DNA of 64,000 nt, from NCBI RefSeq assembly GCF_000155675.2, contig NC_020911.1:3028501-3092500 (forward strand). The letters are read 5' to 3'. This document shows, in pieces, positions 8,781-17,363 of this stretch. Each line of letters begins with the position of its first letter. The stretch's first letter is position 1. A program made the position numbers and the translations under genes. A model generated the notes under the pieces. That model was given only the letters and a program-made list of their open reading frames with translations, made no database searches and was not told the DNA's origin. Origin of the DNA: Octadecabacter antarcticus 307. Its GTDB lineage: Bacteria > Pseudomonadota > Alphaproteobacteria > Rhodobacterales > Rhodobacteraceae.

Positions 8781-10167
8781 GAGATATGACTGAATCTAGT
8801 GTTTGAGTGGTTTGAAGGTTGGCGGCGTATCTGGTTGAATTGTTGTTGGAAGACAGCAGCCCAACCGAAGGAGATACACCACCATGGAAACGACTAACAT
8901 TGTTGATTTTGCGCGTCGAGACGGGATGACGGACGCGCTGACGGAGTTGCTGAAAACGGGAGCACAACAATTGATAGCGACAGCAGTTGGGGCCGAGCTT
9001 GTCAGTTATCTGGCGCAATTTACCGGCTTACGCACCGATGCCGGTCACGCGGCAGTCGTGCGCAATGGACATCATCCGGCTCGCCCATTTCAAACGGGCA
9101 TTGGCCCTGTGAGCGTGCGGATTCCAAAGGTCCGCTCGAAGGATGGCACACCAGTAACATTCCGCTCGGCCCTGGTGCCACCCTATGTGCGTAGAACCAA
9201 GACCTTAGAAGCTGCCTTGCCGTGGCTTTACCTCAAAGGCATTTCCAGCGGTGAGATGGCCCCAGCCCTCAAGGTTCTCTTGGGCCCTGATGCCAAGGGA
9301 TTGTCAGCAAATACGGTTTCGCGTTTAAAACGCGATTGGGCCAATGAATACGAGGCTTGGAAAGACGCTGAGTTAGATGATGAGCCAATCGTCTACATCT
9401 GGGCTGACGGCGTTCACAGCGGCCTTCGGGGCGAGGATGACAAGCTCTGCGCCCTTGTAATTGTTGGCGTCACAGCCCGTGGCAAGAAGCGGTTCTTGGC
9501 CATTGAGGACGGGGTGCGCGAGTCCACCCAGAGCTGGCGAGAAGTTCTGCTCAGCCTCAAAAGCCGGGGAATGAATGCCCCAAAATTGGCGATTGGAGAC
9601 GGTGCCATGGGGTTCTGGGCCGCCATGGATGAAGTCTACCCCACGGCCCGACAGCAGCGGTGCTGGCAACACAAAACGATGAACGTGCTCAACTGCCTGC
9701 CCAAGCTATCACAGCCAAAGGCCAAAGCGGCGATCCACAACATCTGGCAGGCTGAGACCAAAGATGATGCGGAAAAGGCGTTCGATTTGTTCATCAAAAT
9801 CTACGAACCCAAATATCCCAAGGCGGCGCTGTGCCTGCAAAAAGACCGCGAAGAACTCATGGCATTCTTCGACTTCCCCGCCCAACATTGGCAGAGTATC
9901 CGCACCAGCAACCCAATTGAATCGGCCTTCGCCACGATCCAACATCGCACCAAGCGCTCAAAGGGCTGCCTGTCACGCGATGGCATGCTGCACATGATGT
10001 TCAAGCTAGGACAATGCGCAGAGCAAAACTGGAGGAAGCTACGCGGCTTTGATTACCTGGCCAAAGTCATCACAGGCGTCAAGTTCAAAGACGGAATTGA
10101 AACCACCAACCACAGCCAGATCGCCGCATGACCGACAACCCTCAAACACCAGATTTGACAATAACTC
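8781..10167 (+). mobile_element. IS256-family insertion sequence, 415-aa type, copy 1
   Basis: A 1387-bp element with ends GAGATATGACTGAATCTAGT and, in reverse, GAGTTATTGTCAAATCTGGT. It is flanked by an exact 9-bp duplication TTTCATTTA at 8772-8780 and 10168-10176. It is almost identical to the copy at 20240-21626, with only a few amino-acid differences, which points to recent transposition. Confidence 0.95.
8884..10131 (+). CDS. IS256-family transposase (415 aa)
   Basis: A complete Mutator-type transposase preceded by AAGGAGATACACC. Catalytic blocks: IWADGVHSGLRG (Asp), AIGDGAMGFWAAMDE (Asp), RCWQHK (C-x2-H) and RTSNPIESAFATIQ (Glu). No disruption is visible. It differs from its twin at 20276-21523 at only three positions that I can see (Gly/Glu near residue 38, Arg/Gln in SRGMN, Gln/Arg in TIQHR). 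Confidence 0.95.
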   Translation: METTNIVDFARRDGMTDALTELLKTGAQQLIATAVGAELVSYLAQFTGLRTDAGHAAVVRNGHHPARPFQTGIGPVSVRIPKVRSKDGTPVTFRSALVPPYVRRTKTLEAALPWLYLKGISSGEMAPALKVLLGPDAKGLSANTVSRLKRDWANEYEAWKDAELDDEPIVYIWADGVHSGLRGEDDKLCALVIVGVTARGKKRFLAIEDGVRESTQSWREVLLSLKSRGMNAPKLAIGDGAMGFWAAMDEVYPTARQQRCWQHKTMNVLNCLPKLSQPKAKAAIHNIWQAETKDDAEKAFDLFIKIYEPKYPKAALCLQKDREELMAFFDFPAQHWQSIRTSNPIESAFATIQHRTKRSKGCLSRDGMLHMMFKLGQCAEQNWRKLRGFDYLAKVITGVKFKDGIETTNHSQIAA

Positions 10168-10173
10168 TTTCAT

Positions 10174-11004
10174 TTAGGCTGCCAATCTAATTGGTTCTGT
10201 TTTGCTGGCATAGGCCTCATCTGGGGTCAATATGCCGTGGGTCGAATGTGGGCGTTCAGAGTTGTAGTAGGTCAGCCATTTGCCGATCCCAGTCCGCATT
10301 TCAGAACCTGTCTCAAATGCATTCAGATAGACGCATTCATACTTCAGCGACCGCCATAGGCGTTCAATCATGCGATTGTCACGCCACGCGCCTTTGCCAT
10401 CCATGCTGATCTTGATCTTTGCATCCGTGAGCACGTCGACCCAAGCACCACTGGTAAATTGGCTGCCTTGGTCCGTATTAAATATCTCTGGCTTGCCGTG
10501 CTTTGCCCGCGCCTCTTTCAGGGCTTCAACGCAGAAGTCCGCGTCCATGCTGTTGGACAACCGCCAAGCAAGGACTTTGCGACTGTACCAATCCATGATT
10601 GCCACCAGATACAGGAAGCCACGCCGCATTGGGATGTAGGTAATGTCAGCACACCAAACTTGGTTTGGGCGGTCGATCATGACTTTTCTAAGAAAATACG
10701 GCCAGATCTTATGCCGGGGGTGTTTCTTGCTGGTGTTGGGCTCCTGATAGATCGGGACCAAACGCATGAGCCGCATTAGGCGGCGCATGCGATGCCGGCC
10801 GCATTTGTGGTTGTTGCGTTTCATGTAGCGCGCCATCTGGCGGGACCCGTACCATGGCGTTTCGAGGAATTGCTTATCAATGATTTCCATAAACCGTAGG
10901 TTCTCAGCGCTTTCGCCCTTCGGTTCATAGTACAAGTGGGATCGGGTCAGCGTCAGCAGCTTGCATTGACGGCGGACACTCAGCTTGTGGTCCTTACTCA
11001 CCAT
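10174..11004 (-). CDS. IS3-family transposase OrfB
   Basis: A 276-residue integrase-type protein with the rve core. The DDE residues lie in VWCADITYIPM, FNTDQGSQFTS and RMIERLWRSLKYE, and the ending YNSERPHSTHGILTPDEAY is typical of IS3. It overlaps OrfA by 7 bases. A run of A residues near the overlap could allow the programmed -1 frameshift that makes the OrfAB fusion in this family. The stop codon lies within the 9-bp duplication made by the neighbouring IS256 copy. Confidence 0.9.
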   Translation of the reverse strand: MVSKDHKLSVRRQCKLLTLTRSHLYYEPKGESAENLRFMEIIDKQFLETPWYGSRQMARYMKRNNHKCGRHRMRRLMRLMRLVPIYQEPNTSKKHPRHKIWPYFLRKVMIDRPNQVWCADITYIPMRRGFLYLVAIMDWYSRKVLAWRLSNSMDADFCVEALKEARAKHGKPEIFNTDQGSQFTSGAWVDVLTDAKIKISMDGKGAWRDNRMIERLWRSLKYECVYLNAFETGSEMRTGIGKWLTYYNSERPHSTHGILTPDEAYASKTEPIRLAA

Positions 11005-11306
11005 TTTTTGCCTCGCGTCCCGAGCAATTGATGCGAGGCATCGGCCAAAAAATCCCGCTCCACCACCAACTGGCCGATCTTTGAATGCAGCTTGTCAACG
11101 TCTGCAATGCTCACCTGCTCAGGAATGGAACCTCGGCGCGTAAATGCCGTCGACATGTTTTCAATCACCGCGCGTTTCCATGTGCCGATCTGGGTCGGGT
11201 GAACGCCGTACTTCTTCGATAACTCCGCCATCGTCATTTCTTCGCGGATCGCTTCAAGCGCAACCTTGGCTTTGAAATTGGGCAAGTGGTTCTTTCGTTT
11301 CGTCAT
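10998..11306 (-). CDS. IS3-family transposase OrfA
   Basis: A 102-residue protein with an N-terminal helix-turn-helix (NFKAKVALEAIREEMTMAEL, then SKKYGVHPTQIGTWKRAVIE) and a leucine-heptad tail (KLHSKIGQLVVERDFLADA). It binds the element ends and joins OrfB through frameshifting. It starts about 60 bases inside the right end of the element. Confidence 0.9.
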   Translation of the reverse strand: MTKRKNHLPNFKAKVALEAIREEMTMAELSKKYGVHPTQIGTWKRAVIENMSTAFTRRGSIPEQVSIADVDKLHSKIGQLVVERDFLADASHQLLGTRGKKW

Positions 11307-11556
11307 TTTGGATCATCTCTTTCACAAGTTGATCCACCTTAACTACTGGTCCGAAATCCTGCGACCACCTCTTTATATTCGTGTGTTGGAGTTGTCAGCC
11401 ACAAACTGTGGGTCGGTGGCTGAGTTTTGCGAGTTGCTGTATGTGTCAGAATTCAGTGTTGGCTGGGGAAGTTTTATTAGAAACTAGCTTCCAACTTACA
11501 TCGTTCACGGACCAAAGATGTTCAGACTAGAGGAGCGGGAAACAAGCCGTTTCAAT

Positions 11557-11572
11557 TTTGAATGCATTCAAA
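11557..11572. promoter_or_regulatory. Perfect 16-bp palindrome upstream of the EamA gene
   Basis: TTTGAATGCATTCAAA is a perfect inverted repeat 57 bases before the ATG of the EamA-family transporter gene. Its size and symmetry fit the operator of a dimeric regulator. No regulator gene is next to it, so the partner is unknown. The stretch 11371-11628 holds no other feature that I can support. Confidence 0.55.
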
Positions 11573-11628
11573 CTGCTGGACCTTGCCACCAGCTTACCCC
11601 AAGTCATTACACGTAAGGAGCCACATAG

Positions 11629-12396
11629 ATGTTCAGGGTGTCAGCAACGGCTGCCGGTCCGCTATTTGCGAGCGTGGCGATGGTCATGTTCTCTTTGAAC
11701 GACGTGGCCATGAAGGTTCTCAGTAGTGGCTATGCCTTGCACGAATTGGTGCTGATACGCTCCATTGTCGGCCTTGCCGTTGTCGTGTGCATCATGGTCC
11801 CTCTAAACGGCACACTTTCCCTTCTCAAGACACGCCGATTGGGCATGCATGTGCTCCGCGCGAGCTTTGTTGTGTTTGCGAACCTTTGCTTTTTCCTTGG
11901 CCTCGCTGCCCTGCCCTTGGCCGATGCTGTGGCAATTTTTTTCATATCTCCCTTTTTGATCACAATCGCTTCGGTCCTTTTTCTGGGCGAAGTGGTCGGA
12001 CGGCGCAGATGGAGCGCGATTGCCTTCGGAATGATCGGCGTTCTGATCGTACTGCGGCCAGGAACAGACGCGTTTCAAGTGGCTTCACTTCTACCGCTGG
12101 CCGCTGCGTTTGGCTATTCAGGCCTGCACATCATGACGCGATTCCTGCGGGACACAGAGAACGCCGTGTCGATGACATTTTACATCCAGATCATCTTTAT
12201 TGTGGTTTGCGTCGTGTTTGGTCTGCTCTTTGGGGACGGCAAACTTGCAGAGCAAAGCAACGCATCCTTGACGTTCCTGTTTCGTGAATGGCGAGTTCCA
12301 GATACCGCCGATCTTCCCTTAATGCTGATCCTTGGCATCTTCGCGACTATCGGCGGCTATTGCATCTCACAGGCCTATGGTCTTGTCACGGTTTAG
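11629..12396 (+). pseudogene. EamA (DMT) family transporter, 3' end cut off by an IS3 element
   Basis: It starts at ATG 11629 after TAAGGAGCCACAT. The predicted membrane protein has eight or more helices and the EamA repeat pattern: SLNDVAMKVLS in helix 1, and ALPLADAVAIFFISPFLITI with FLGEVVGRRRW in helices 4-5. EamA proteins usually have 10 helices and about 290-300 residues. This frame reaches only 255, and the last codons come from the IS3 end starting at 12384. The missing C-terminus is not found after the IS, so this is a deletion rather than a simple insertion. Confidence 0.8.
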
Positions 12397-12440
12397 TTCC
12401 CGTCTCTTTCGAGCAATGTTTGCTATGAAGGAGATAGAGA

Positions 12441-12716
12441 ATGGCAAAGAGATACACAGATGAGTTTCGGCGTGATGCGGTGCGCATGGCGACGACGAGT
12501 GGGTTAACGCGGCCTCAACTTTCATCAGATTTAGGGGTTGGGCTTTCGACGCTGAACAAATGGGTTCAACAGCATCAACACGATGACCTGATGTCAGGAC
12601 CGCATCAAGACGTTGAGAAGGAGAACACGCGGCTTCGCAAGGAAGTCCGTCTGCTGCGCGAGGAGAGGGAAGTGTTAAAAAAGGCGGCGATCTTCTTTGC
12701 AGGCCAAAGCCGGTGA
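12441..12716 (+). CDS. IS3-family transposase OrfA
   Basis: A 91-residue protein: helix-turn-helix (YTDEFRRDAVRMATTSGLTR, then LSSDLGVGLSTLNKW) followed by a leucine-zipper stretch (RLRKEVRLLREEREVLKKAA). A slippery heptamer A AAA AAG lies in the OrfA frame at 12677-12683, exactly as in IS911-like elements, and would allow a -1 shift into orfB. The stop overlaps the orfB GTG. Confidence 0.9.
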   Translation: MAKRYTDEFRRDAVRMATTSGLTRPQLSSDLGVGLSTLNKWVQQHQHDDLMSGPHQDVEKENTRLRKEVRLLREEREVLKKAAIFFAGQSR

Positions 12717-13570
12717 GGTTTGCTTTCATCGACGTCTGGAAAGAAGAATGGCCAGTTGAGTTTCTGTGCCGCGTTATGCGGGTCACATCACGTGGTTTCC
12801 GCGCGTGGCGGGTTCGCCCGATGAGCCAGCGACAACGAGATGATATGGTGATCCTAGCTCATATCCGTGAACAGCATCGCTTAAGCCTGCAAAGCTATGG
12901 GCGGCCTCGGATGACCGAGGAACTGCAAGAATTGGGATTGAAGGTGGGCCATCGTAGGGTCGGACGTCTGATGGGCGAGAATGGCATCAAGATCATCAGA
13001 ACCCAGAAGTACAAGGCGACAACGGACAGCAACCACACGTTCAACATCGCACCAAATCTGTTGGATCAAGATTTCTCAGCGACTGGCCCCAATCAGAAAT
13101 GGGCTGGCGACATCAGCTACATCTGGACAAGTGAGGGCTGGCTGTATCTTGCCGTCATCCTTGACCTGTATTCTCGCCGCGTCATCGGCTGGGCTGTCAG
13201 TAACCGCATGAAGAAGGATCTGGCAATCCGGGCGTTAGATATGGCCGTTGCTTTGCGCCAACCACCGGAGGATTGCATTCACCATACGGATCGTGGTTCG
13301 CAATATTGCTCAAATGAGTATCAGAAGCGCCTGTCCAAGCACGGCTTCAAGATCTCGATGAGCGGCAAGGGAAATTGTTATGATAACTCTATGGTTGAGA
13401 CGTTCTTTAAATCCATCAAGGCTGAGCTGATCTGGCGTAACCGATGGGATACACGCCGTCAGGCAGAAGGTGCTATATTCCAGTATATCAACGGATTTTA
13501 TAATCCAAGGCGCAGGCACTCGTCGCTAGGTGGTAAAAGCCCCTTGGCATTTGAACGAAAGGCCGCATAA
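12713..13570 (+). CDS. IS3-family transposase OrfB
   Basis: A 285-residue rve-type DDE transposase with KWAGDISYIWTSEGWLYLA (Asp), HHTDRGSQYCSNEYQ (Asp) and CYDNSMVETFFKSIKAE (Glu), ending in YNPRRRHSSLGGKSPLAFE. The GTG start lies within the orfA stop. It is probably made mainly as an OrfAB fusion through the upstream A-rich shift site. No damage is seen. Confidence 0.9.
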   Translation: MRFAFIDVWKEEWPVEFLCRVMRVTSRGFRAWRVRPMSQRQRDDMVILAHIREQHRLSLQSYGRPRMTEELQELGLKVGHRRVGRLMGENGIKIIRTQKYKATTDSNHTFNIAPNLLDQDFSATGPNQKWAGDISYIWTSEGWLYLAVILDLYSRRVIGWAVSNRMKKDLAIRALDMAVALRQPPEDCIHHTDRGSQYCSNEYQKRLSKHGFKISMSGKGNCYDNSMVETFFKSIKAELIWRNRWDTRRQAEGAIFQYINGFYNPRRRHSSLGGKSPLAFERKAA

Positions 13571-13602
13571 AAGAGTTCAGAGACCGGAACGTAAGCGTGA
13601 CA

Positions 13603-14187
13603 AGTCCATCGGCATCTCCCTGGTCAAGTGGAGCCTGATAGGGGTAATCACAGCAATGTTGGAAAGCGCGATTTAATGTTATGACCAATTGTGGCGCTTA
13701 GTAATGTGCGGCTAGAAGTGTTCTTATTTATTCCTTGCTATGCAATAATCTTTAGATGTAAAGATTTTATCTCAGAGCCTTGTATCAAAGCGCACTACAG
13801 TTCTTCTAAGGTCAATCAAGACAGGTCAAGTTGTCTGAAGCTGCTGCCGGAAGCATCCGATCGAAATCCAACACCACCCCATATATAGGTACGTGTTGGC
13901 TGCCCCTTGCTACCTGCGAATTAGTTATATTTTAACTCACTACCGTTCAGACGCTGCTTTCTAGCGTATGATGCGATCCTGATCCGTATGTATTGCCGCG
14001 ACCAGGTATTTTTGATTATCTACACGCGTTCAATTTTGGAACGACATGACAACAGCCATACTTGATGGCTTCGCTTTCGAATTCGATTGTACCCTCTCGA
14101 TGTCCCTGTGCGGTTCACGTGCGCGGATGTATCAAGGGTGTCCCAACCTCATGGCGCACAGCCCTGGGGTCCTTGGAGCATGACCTA
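13603..14187. other. Gene-free stretch before the phosphonate-like module
   Basis: About 585 bases separate the IS3 element from the aminotransferase gene. A 65-codon open frame at 13691 has no recognisable features, and an in-frame upstream extension of the aminotransferase frame (from 14062) lacks family similarity. The stretch may hold the promoter of the module, but I cannot place -35/-10 boxes with confidence. Confidence 0.4.
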
Positions 14188-15378
14188 ATGTTAGCTAAAT
14201 ACCTGCTTTTCACACCCGGCCCTGTGAATGTGGCCGAAACCCTCCGTCTCGCCATCAGCAGGGAGGATATCTGCCATCGCGAACCTGATTTTGACACCCT
14301 GCTTCGTAGTATCGAACATAAACTGATCTCTCTCTTTCAGATCAGAAACCGCGAACGGTATCGCGCAGTAGTGATCACCGGATCTGGCACTGCGGCAAAT
14401 GAGGCCATCTTGTCTTCTGTCGTCGGTAAAGGCGCGATCCTGATACTGTCGAATGGAGAGTTTGGTGACCGGCTGCACAGGACGTCTTTAATTCACAATC
14501 AGCAGACCCACCTGATTGAAGCGCCCTGGGGGACTCCTTTTGATTTGAATCAGATCGAGGCCTATCTGGCGGCCCACAAGATTGATGTCATCGCAACGGT
14601 TCACCACGAAACCTGTTCGGGGATGTTGAATCCGCTCGCAGACATCGGCGCTTTGTCCAAGGCCCATGGTGCGCTGTTCGTGGTCGATGGTGTCAGTTCC
14701 GTCGGCGCGGAAGTGATCGATATGGAGGCATGCAATATCGCGTTTGTGTCCAGCTCAAGCTCCAAAGCTATTGGGTCATACCCCGGCCTGTCCTTTGTCG
14801 TGGGGCGCAAGAAACACTTTAAACGGCTAAAACATCACGCGGCGAAAACCACGTATCTGAACCTCGCTACGTTCTACGCTTTTTTGAAAAATCACAGTCA
14901 GACACCAAATACACCAGCAGTGCCCCTGTTCTTTGCTCTGGAGCAGGCGTTGACGAACATTCTGCGCGAAGGGGTGATCAAACGCTATGCGCTCATCAAA
15001 GCCCGTGCGGATCTGCTGCGTCTCGGTATGCGCCGCCTCAACCTCGAATTTTTGATCGACGAAGCGGATATGTGTTCGATCCTCACAACAGTGCGGGTGC
15101 CGCCGTCGATTTCGGTGCGCGACCTGCGGGATCGGCTGCGCGAGAAATCCATCATCATATATGAAGGTAAAGGCTGCTTTGCGGGCAAGGTGTTTCAGGT
15201 CGGCAATATCGGGGAATTGTCCGACTACGACATCCGATTTTTCCTTGCTGCACTCAAGGACGTGCTACTGACTTTGCAGTCCGAAGCGGCCGAATTGGTT
15301 GCACCTGTCATACCAAAGGGTGCGATTTTGGTTATGCTCCCCACACCTGAGCGCATGCAAGCGAAGGTGGTGTCGTGA
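14188..15378 (+). CDS. Class V aminotransferase, 2-aminoethylphosphonate--pyruvate transaminase-like
   Basis: A 396-residue PLP enzyme from the ATG at 14188; earlier in-frame starts add unrelated sequence. LLFTPGPVN at the N-terminus is typical of PhnW-type enzymes. VVDGVSS (Asp167) and SSSSSKAIGSYPG (Lys193, PLP Schiff base) mark the active site. Known members interconvert 2-aminoethylphosphonate plus pyruvate with phosphonoacetaldehyde plus alanine. It overlaps the CDP-alcohol phosphatidyltransferase by 4 bases, so a biosynthetic role (making an aminophosphonate headgroup) is more likely than breakdown; this is inference from context. Confidence 0.75.
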   Translation: MLAKYLLFTPGPVNVAETLRLAISREDICHREPDFDTLLRSIEHKLISLFQIRNRERYRAVVITGSGTAANEAILSSVVGKGAILILSNGEFGDRLHRTSLIHNQQTHLIEAPWGTPFDLNQIEAYLAAHKIDVIATVHHETCSGMLNPLADIGALSKAHGALFVVDGVSSVGAEVIDMEACNIAFVSSSSSKAIGSYPGLSFVVGRKKHFKRLKHHAAKTTYLNLATFYAFLKNHSQTPNTPAVPLFFALEQALTNILREGVIKRYALIKARADLLRLGMRRLNLEFLIDEADMCSILTTVRVPPSISVRDLRDRLREKSIIIYEGKGCFAGKVFQVGNIGELSDYDIRFFLAALKDVLLTLQSEAAELVAPVIPKGAILVMLPTPERMQAKVVS

Positions 15379-16142
15379 CCGGCAAGCTGACACAGCTTTG
15401 GGCAACCAAAACTCGCGATGACGAATGGTGGTCGTCGTTTGTCACGTCACCGCTGGCTATTGCCGCCAATTATGTCGCTGTCGCCGTCCCGTGGATCACT
15501 CCAAATCGGATCACTGCATCCTCGTTTCTGGTCGCTGTGGTTGCTACAATCGGGATCGTTATCGGAGAGACTAGATCCTTTATTGCAGCGGCAATCCTAA
15601 TCCACCTCAGCCACATTCTTGATTGCATGGACGGACAAATGGCACGCTACCGAAAGGTGTCATCCTCCGTCGGCAGTTATTATGATCGGCTAACGGATCA
15701 AGTGCAGGTCGCGCTGTGGTTTGGCGCTACCGGATATGCAGCATTTGTGCAGACAGCCAGCGTGATCCCTGTTTTCCTTGCGATGATAGGCATCTCGTTC
15801 TACGGCTTACGCGGCTACGCCAAATACATCGCTCTTGAGATCGAAACAGCACGCAACCCAGACTACCCCAAAGACATGGCGCAGCTGAAACAGGTCGAAG
15901 CCAAAGCAGGTTTGGGTTTTGGCCTGCGGACAAACGGGGCGTGGTTCCTTAGAGAGCAACGCAAAGTGCTCGCCTTTGATGAGGGTGTTTTCATTTTCAT
16001 GCTGTCTGCTGCCCTGATCTTTGATCAACTTGTGCCCATGCTTTGGATCTTCGCAGCAAGCCAAGTGTTCTGGGGCACTTACAAATCTTGGCTCAGGGGT
16101 AAAAACATCGGCCAAAACCGCAAACTTTCCTTCCAGAAATAG
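15375..16142 (+). CDS. CDP-alcohol phosphatidyltransferase family membrane enzyme
   Basis: A 255-residue membrane protein with GTG start overlapping the previous stop. The complete CDP-alcohol motif D-x2-DG-x2-AR-x8-G-x3-D-x3-D is present (Asp83, Asp86, Gly87, Ala90, Arg91, Gly100, Asp104, Asp108). About five hydrophobic helices surround it. The family transfers a phospho-alcohol between a CDP carrier and an acceptor. Between an aminoethylphosphonate-type transaminase and a nucleotidyltransferase, it probably uses a CDP-activated headgroup to make a phosphonolipid or modified phospholipid (inference). Confidence 0.85.
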   Translation: MTGKLTQLWATKTRDDEWWSSFVTSPLAIAANYVAVAVPWITPNRITASSFLVAVVATIGIVIGETRSFIAAAILIHLSHILDCMDGQMARYRKVSSSVGSYYDRLTDQVQVALWFGATGYAAFVQTASVIPVFLAMIGISFYGLRGYAKYIALEIETARNPDYPKDMAQLKQVEAKAGLGFGLRTNGAWFLREQRKVLAFDEGVFIFMLSAALIFDQLVPMLWIFAASQVFWGTYKSWLRGKNIGQNRKLSFQK

Positions 16143-16177
16143 CCCCTCTCATCATCGCCTATCTAGGACATACTGAT

Positions 16178-16999
16178 ATGAAAAACGAAACCAATCGCCC
16201 GCCAATCGCTGTAATACTGGCCGCAGGCATCGGCTCTCGGCTCAGCCCGCTGACAGACAACTGCCCCAAAAGCCTGCTGACCGTTGGCGGGTCTGTTATC
16301 CTTGAACGGATGATCCGCAATTGCCTCAGCTGCGGTATGTCCCAGTTCGTTCTGGTGCTTGGACACATGGAGGACGAGATCAAACAATTCGTCGACAAGA
16401 CGTTTCGAGACATCCATGTCACCTATGTGATCAACGAGCGTTACCGCGATACAAACACGGGATATTCATTGATGCTGGCCGCATCCGCCATCGGTACCGC
16501 CGAGTTTGTCAAATTCGATGCGGACGTGGTGTTTGATGTGAAAATCCTGCGCAAACTTCTGGATGACGACCATGCAGACGTATTGTGCATTGACCAGAAT
16601 ATTGCGCTTGAGGATGAGGAAGTGAAAGTTATCACCGACGATCAAATGCAGGTCATTGAGATCGGCAAAACCGTCGATCCCAAGCTGGCATTGGGCGAGT
16701 CTATCGGGATTGAGAAGATTAGTGCCAAGACCGGCAAGCTACTTTTTGCCGAACTCAACGGAATGATGAAAGTCCGAGAGCATTTTCAGGACTACTATGA
16801 GGCTGCGTATGCGCGATTGGTGGACAAGGGATCGGTATTCCGTGCGATTGATATCACCGGACTGAACTGGACAGAGATTGATACGGTGAAAGACTTTACC
16901 GCAGCAAATGCGATGTTCGAGACTTCGATCACAACTGTGTCTCGTGGCCAGAAAAAGGCGATAGATGAAGCGGCTGAAAAGCAGACCATCACCATGTAA
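16178..16999 (+). CDS. Sugar/choline-type nucleotidyltransferase (LicC/PntC-like)
   Basis: A 273-residue protein. VILAAGIGSRLSPLT at residues 12-26 with Lys31 is the nucleotide-binding signature of the nucleotidyltransferase superfamily, and KFDADVVF provides the metal-binding Asp. LicC-like members make CDP-choline, and PntC members make CMP-5'-phosphonates such as CMP-aminoethylphosphonate. Linkage to the two preceding genes suggests the latter class. It starts 35 bases after the phosphatidyltransferase. No PEP mutase or phosphonopyruvate decarboxylase gene is in the window. Confidence 0.75.
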   Translation: MKNETNRPPIAVILAAGIGSRLSPLTDNCPKSLLTVGGSVILERMIRNCLSCGMSQFVLVLGHMEDEIKQFVDKTFRDIHVTYVINERYRDTNTGYSLMLAASAIGTAEFVKFDADVVFDVKILRKLLDDDHADVLCIDQNIALEDEEVKVITDDQMQVIEIGKTVDPKLALGESIGIEKISAKTGKLLFAELNGMMKVREHFQDYYEAAYARLVDKGSVFRAIDITGLNWTEIDTVKDFTAANAMFETSITTVSRGQKKAIDEAAEKQTITM

Positions 17000-17036
17000 A
17001 ACCAATCAAGAACAACACCAATGGGTTCCTGATACT

Positions 17037-17288
17037 GGCAACCATGTGCGCGGCAAGAAACCAGATTCGCAACGGCAAATGGCTGCTGTGCATCACTGTG
17101 CCAGCCGTTACGAATATTTGCCGTGCGCAACTGGCACATTCCCAAGTCGCGCTGTTTCGCTTTAACGGCCAGCCGTTGCAGATGCCACACGAAGGGCACA
17201 CAAAGCCCTCAGGCCAACGATGTTCCGCCAGATAATGCAAACACGCTTCCTCGTCAGAAAACCTGGATTCGAACGCAAGGCGGGACAT
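17037..17288 (-). pseudogene. IS1595-family transposase remnant (zinc-ribbon end)
   Basis: About 84 codons from an ATG at 17288 encode the N-terminal zinc ribbon of IS1595-type transposases (FSDEEACLHYLAEHRWPEGF, then CPSCG and WECASCARQ with TAGTVMHSSHLPLRIWFLAA). Family similarity stops at about 17037 and the catalytic domain is missing. It lies just downstream of and convergent with the nucleotidyltransferase gene, which appears intact. Confidence 0.75.
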
Positions 17289-17363
17289 GGGTTTGTCGTT
17301 TTTCCATCTGGCCGGCATCGGCAGAACAATACAGAAGCATTTTAGATTGGTAAGCCACTTCAC

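Larger units (their letters stand above)
8720..11370 (-). mobile_element. IS3-family element split by an IS256 copy
   Basis: Inverted ends AGGTGGTCCTAGTTTGTCG at 8720 and, in reverse from 11370, AGGTGGTCGCAGGATTTCGG delimit an element of about 1255 bp once the nested 1387-bp IS256 element and its 9-bp duplication are removed. OrfA and orfB are on the minus strand. The IS256 copy sits right at the orfB stop codon, so both orfs remain intact. A clear target duplication of the IS3 element itself was not found. Confidence 0.8.
12384..13602 (+). mobile_element. IS3-family element with overlapping orfA and orfB
   Basis: A 1219-bp element with ends TGTCACGGTTTAGTTCCCGT and, in reverse, TGTCACGCTTACGTTCCGGT. 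The flanking trinucleotides (TCT and AGT) do not match, so the sequence on at least one side has been rearranged since insertion. Both orfs are intact. Confidence 0.85.

Noticed and set aside
14090..14130. Possible further hairpin insert starting CCCTCTCGATG
   Set aside because: Starts with CCCTCTC but has no matching stem and no TGCCGGCA ending; chance match.
14062..14187. Upstream extension of the aminotransferase frame
   Set aside because: The extra 42 residues have no family similarity, and LLFTPGPVN is expected near the N-terminus, so ATG 14188 is preferred.
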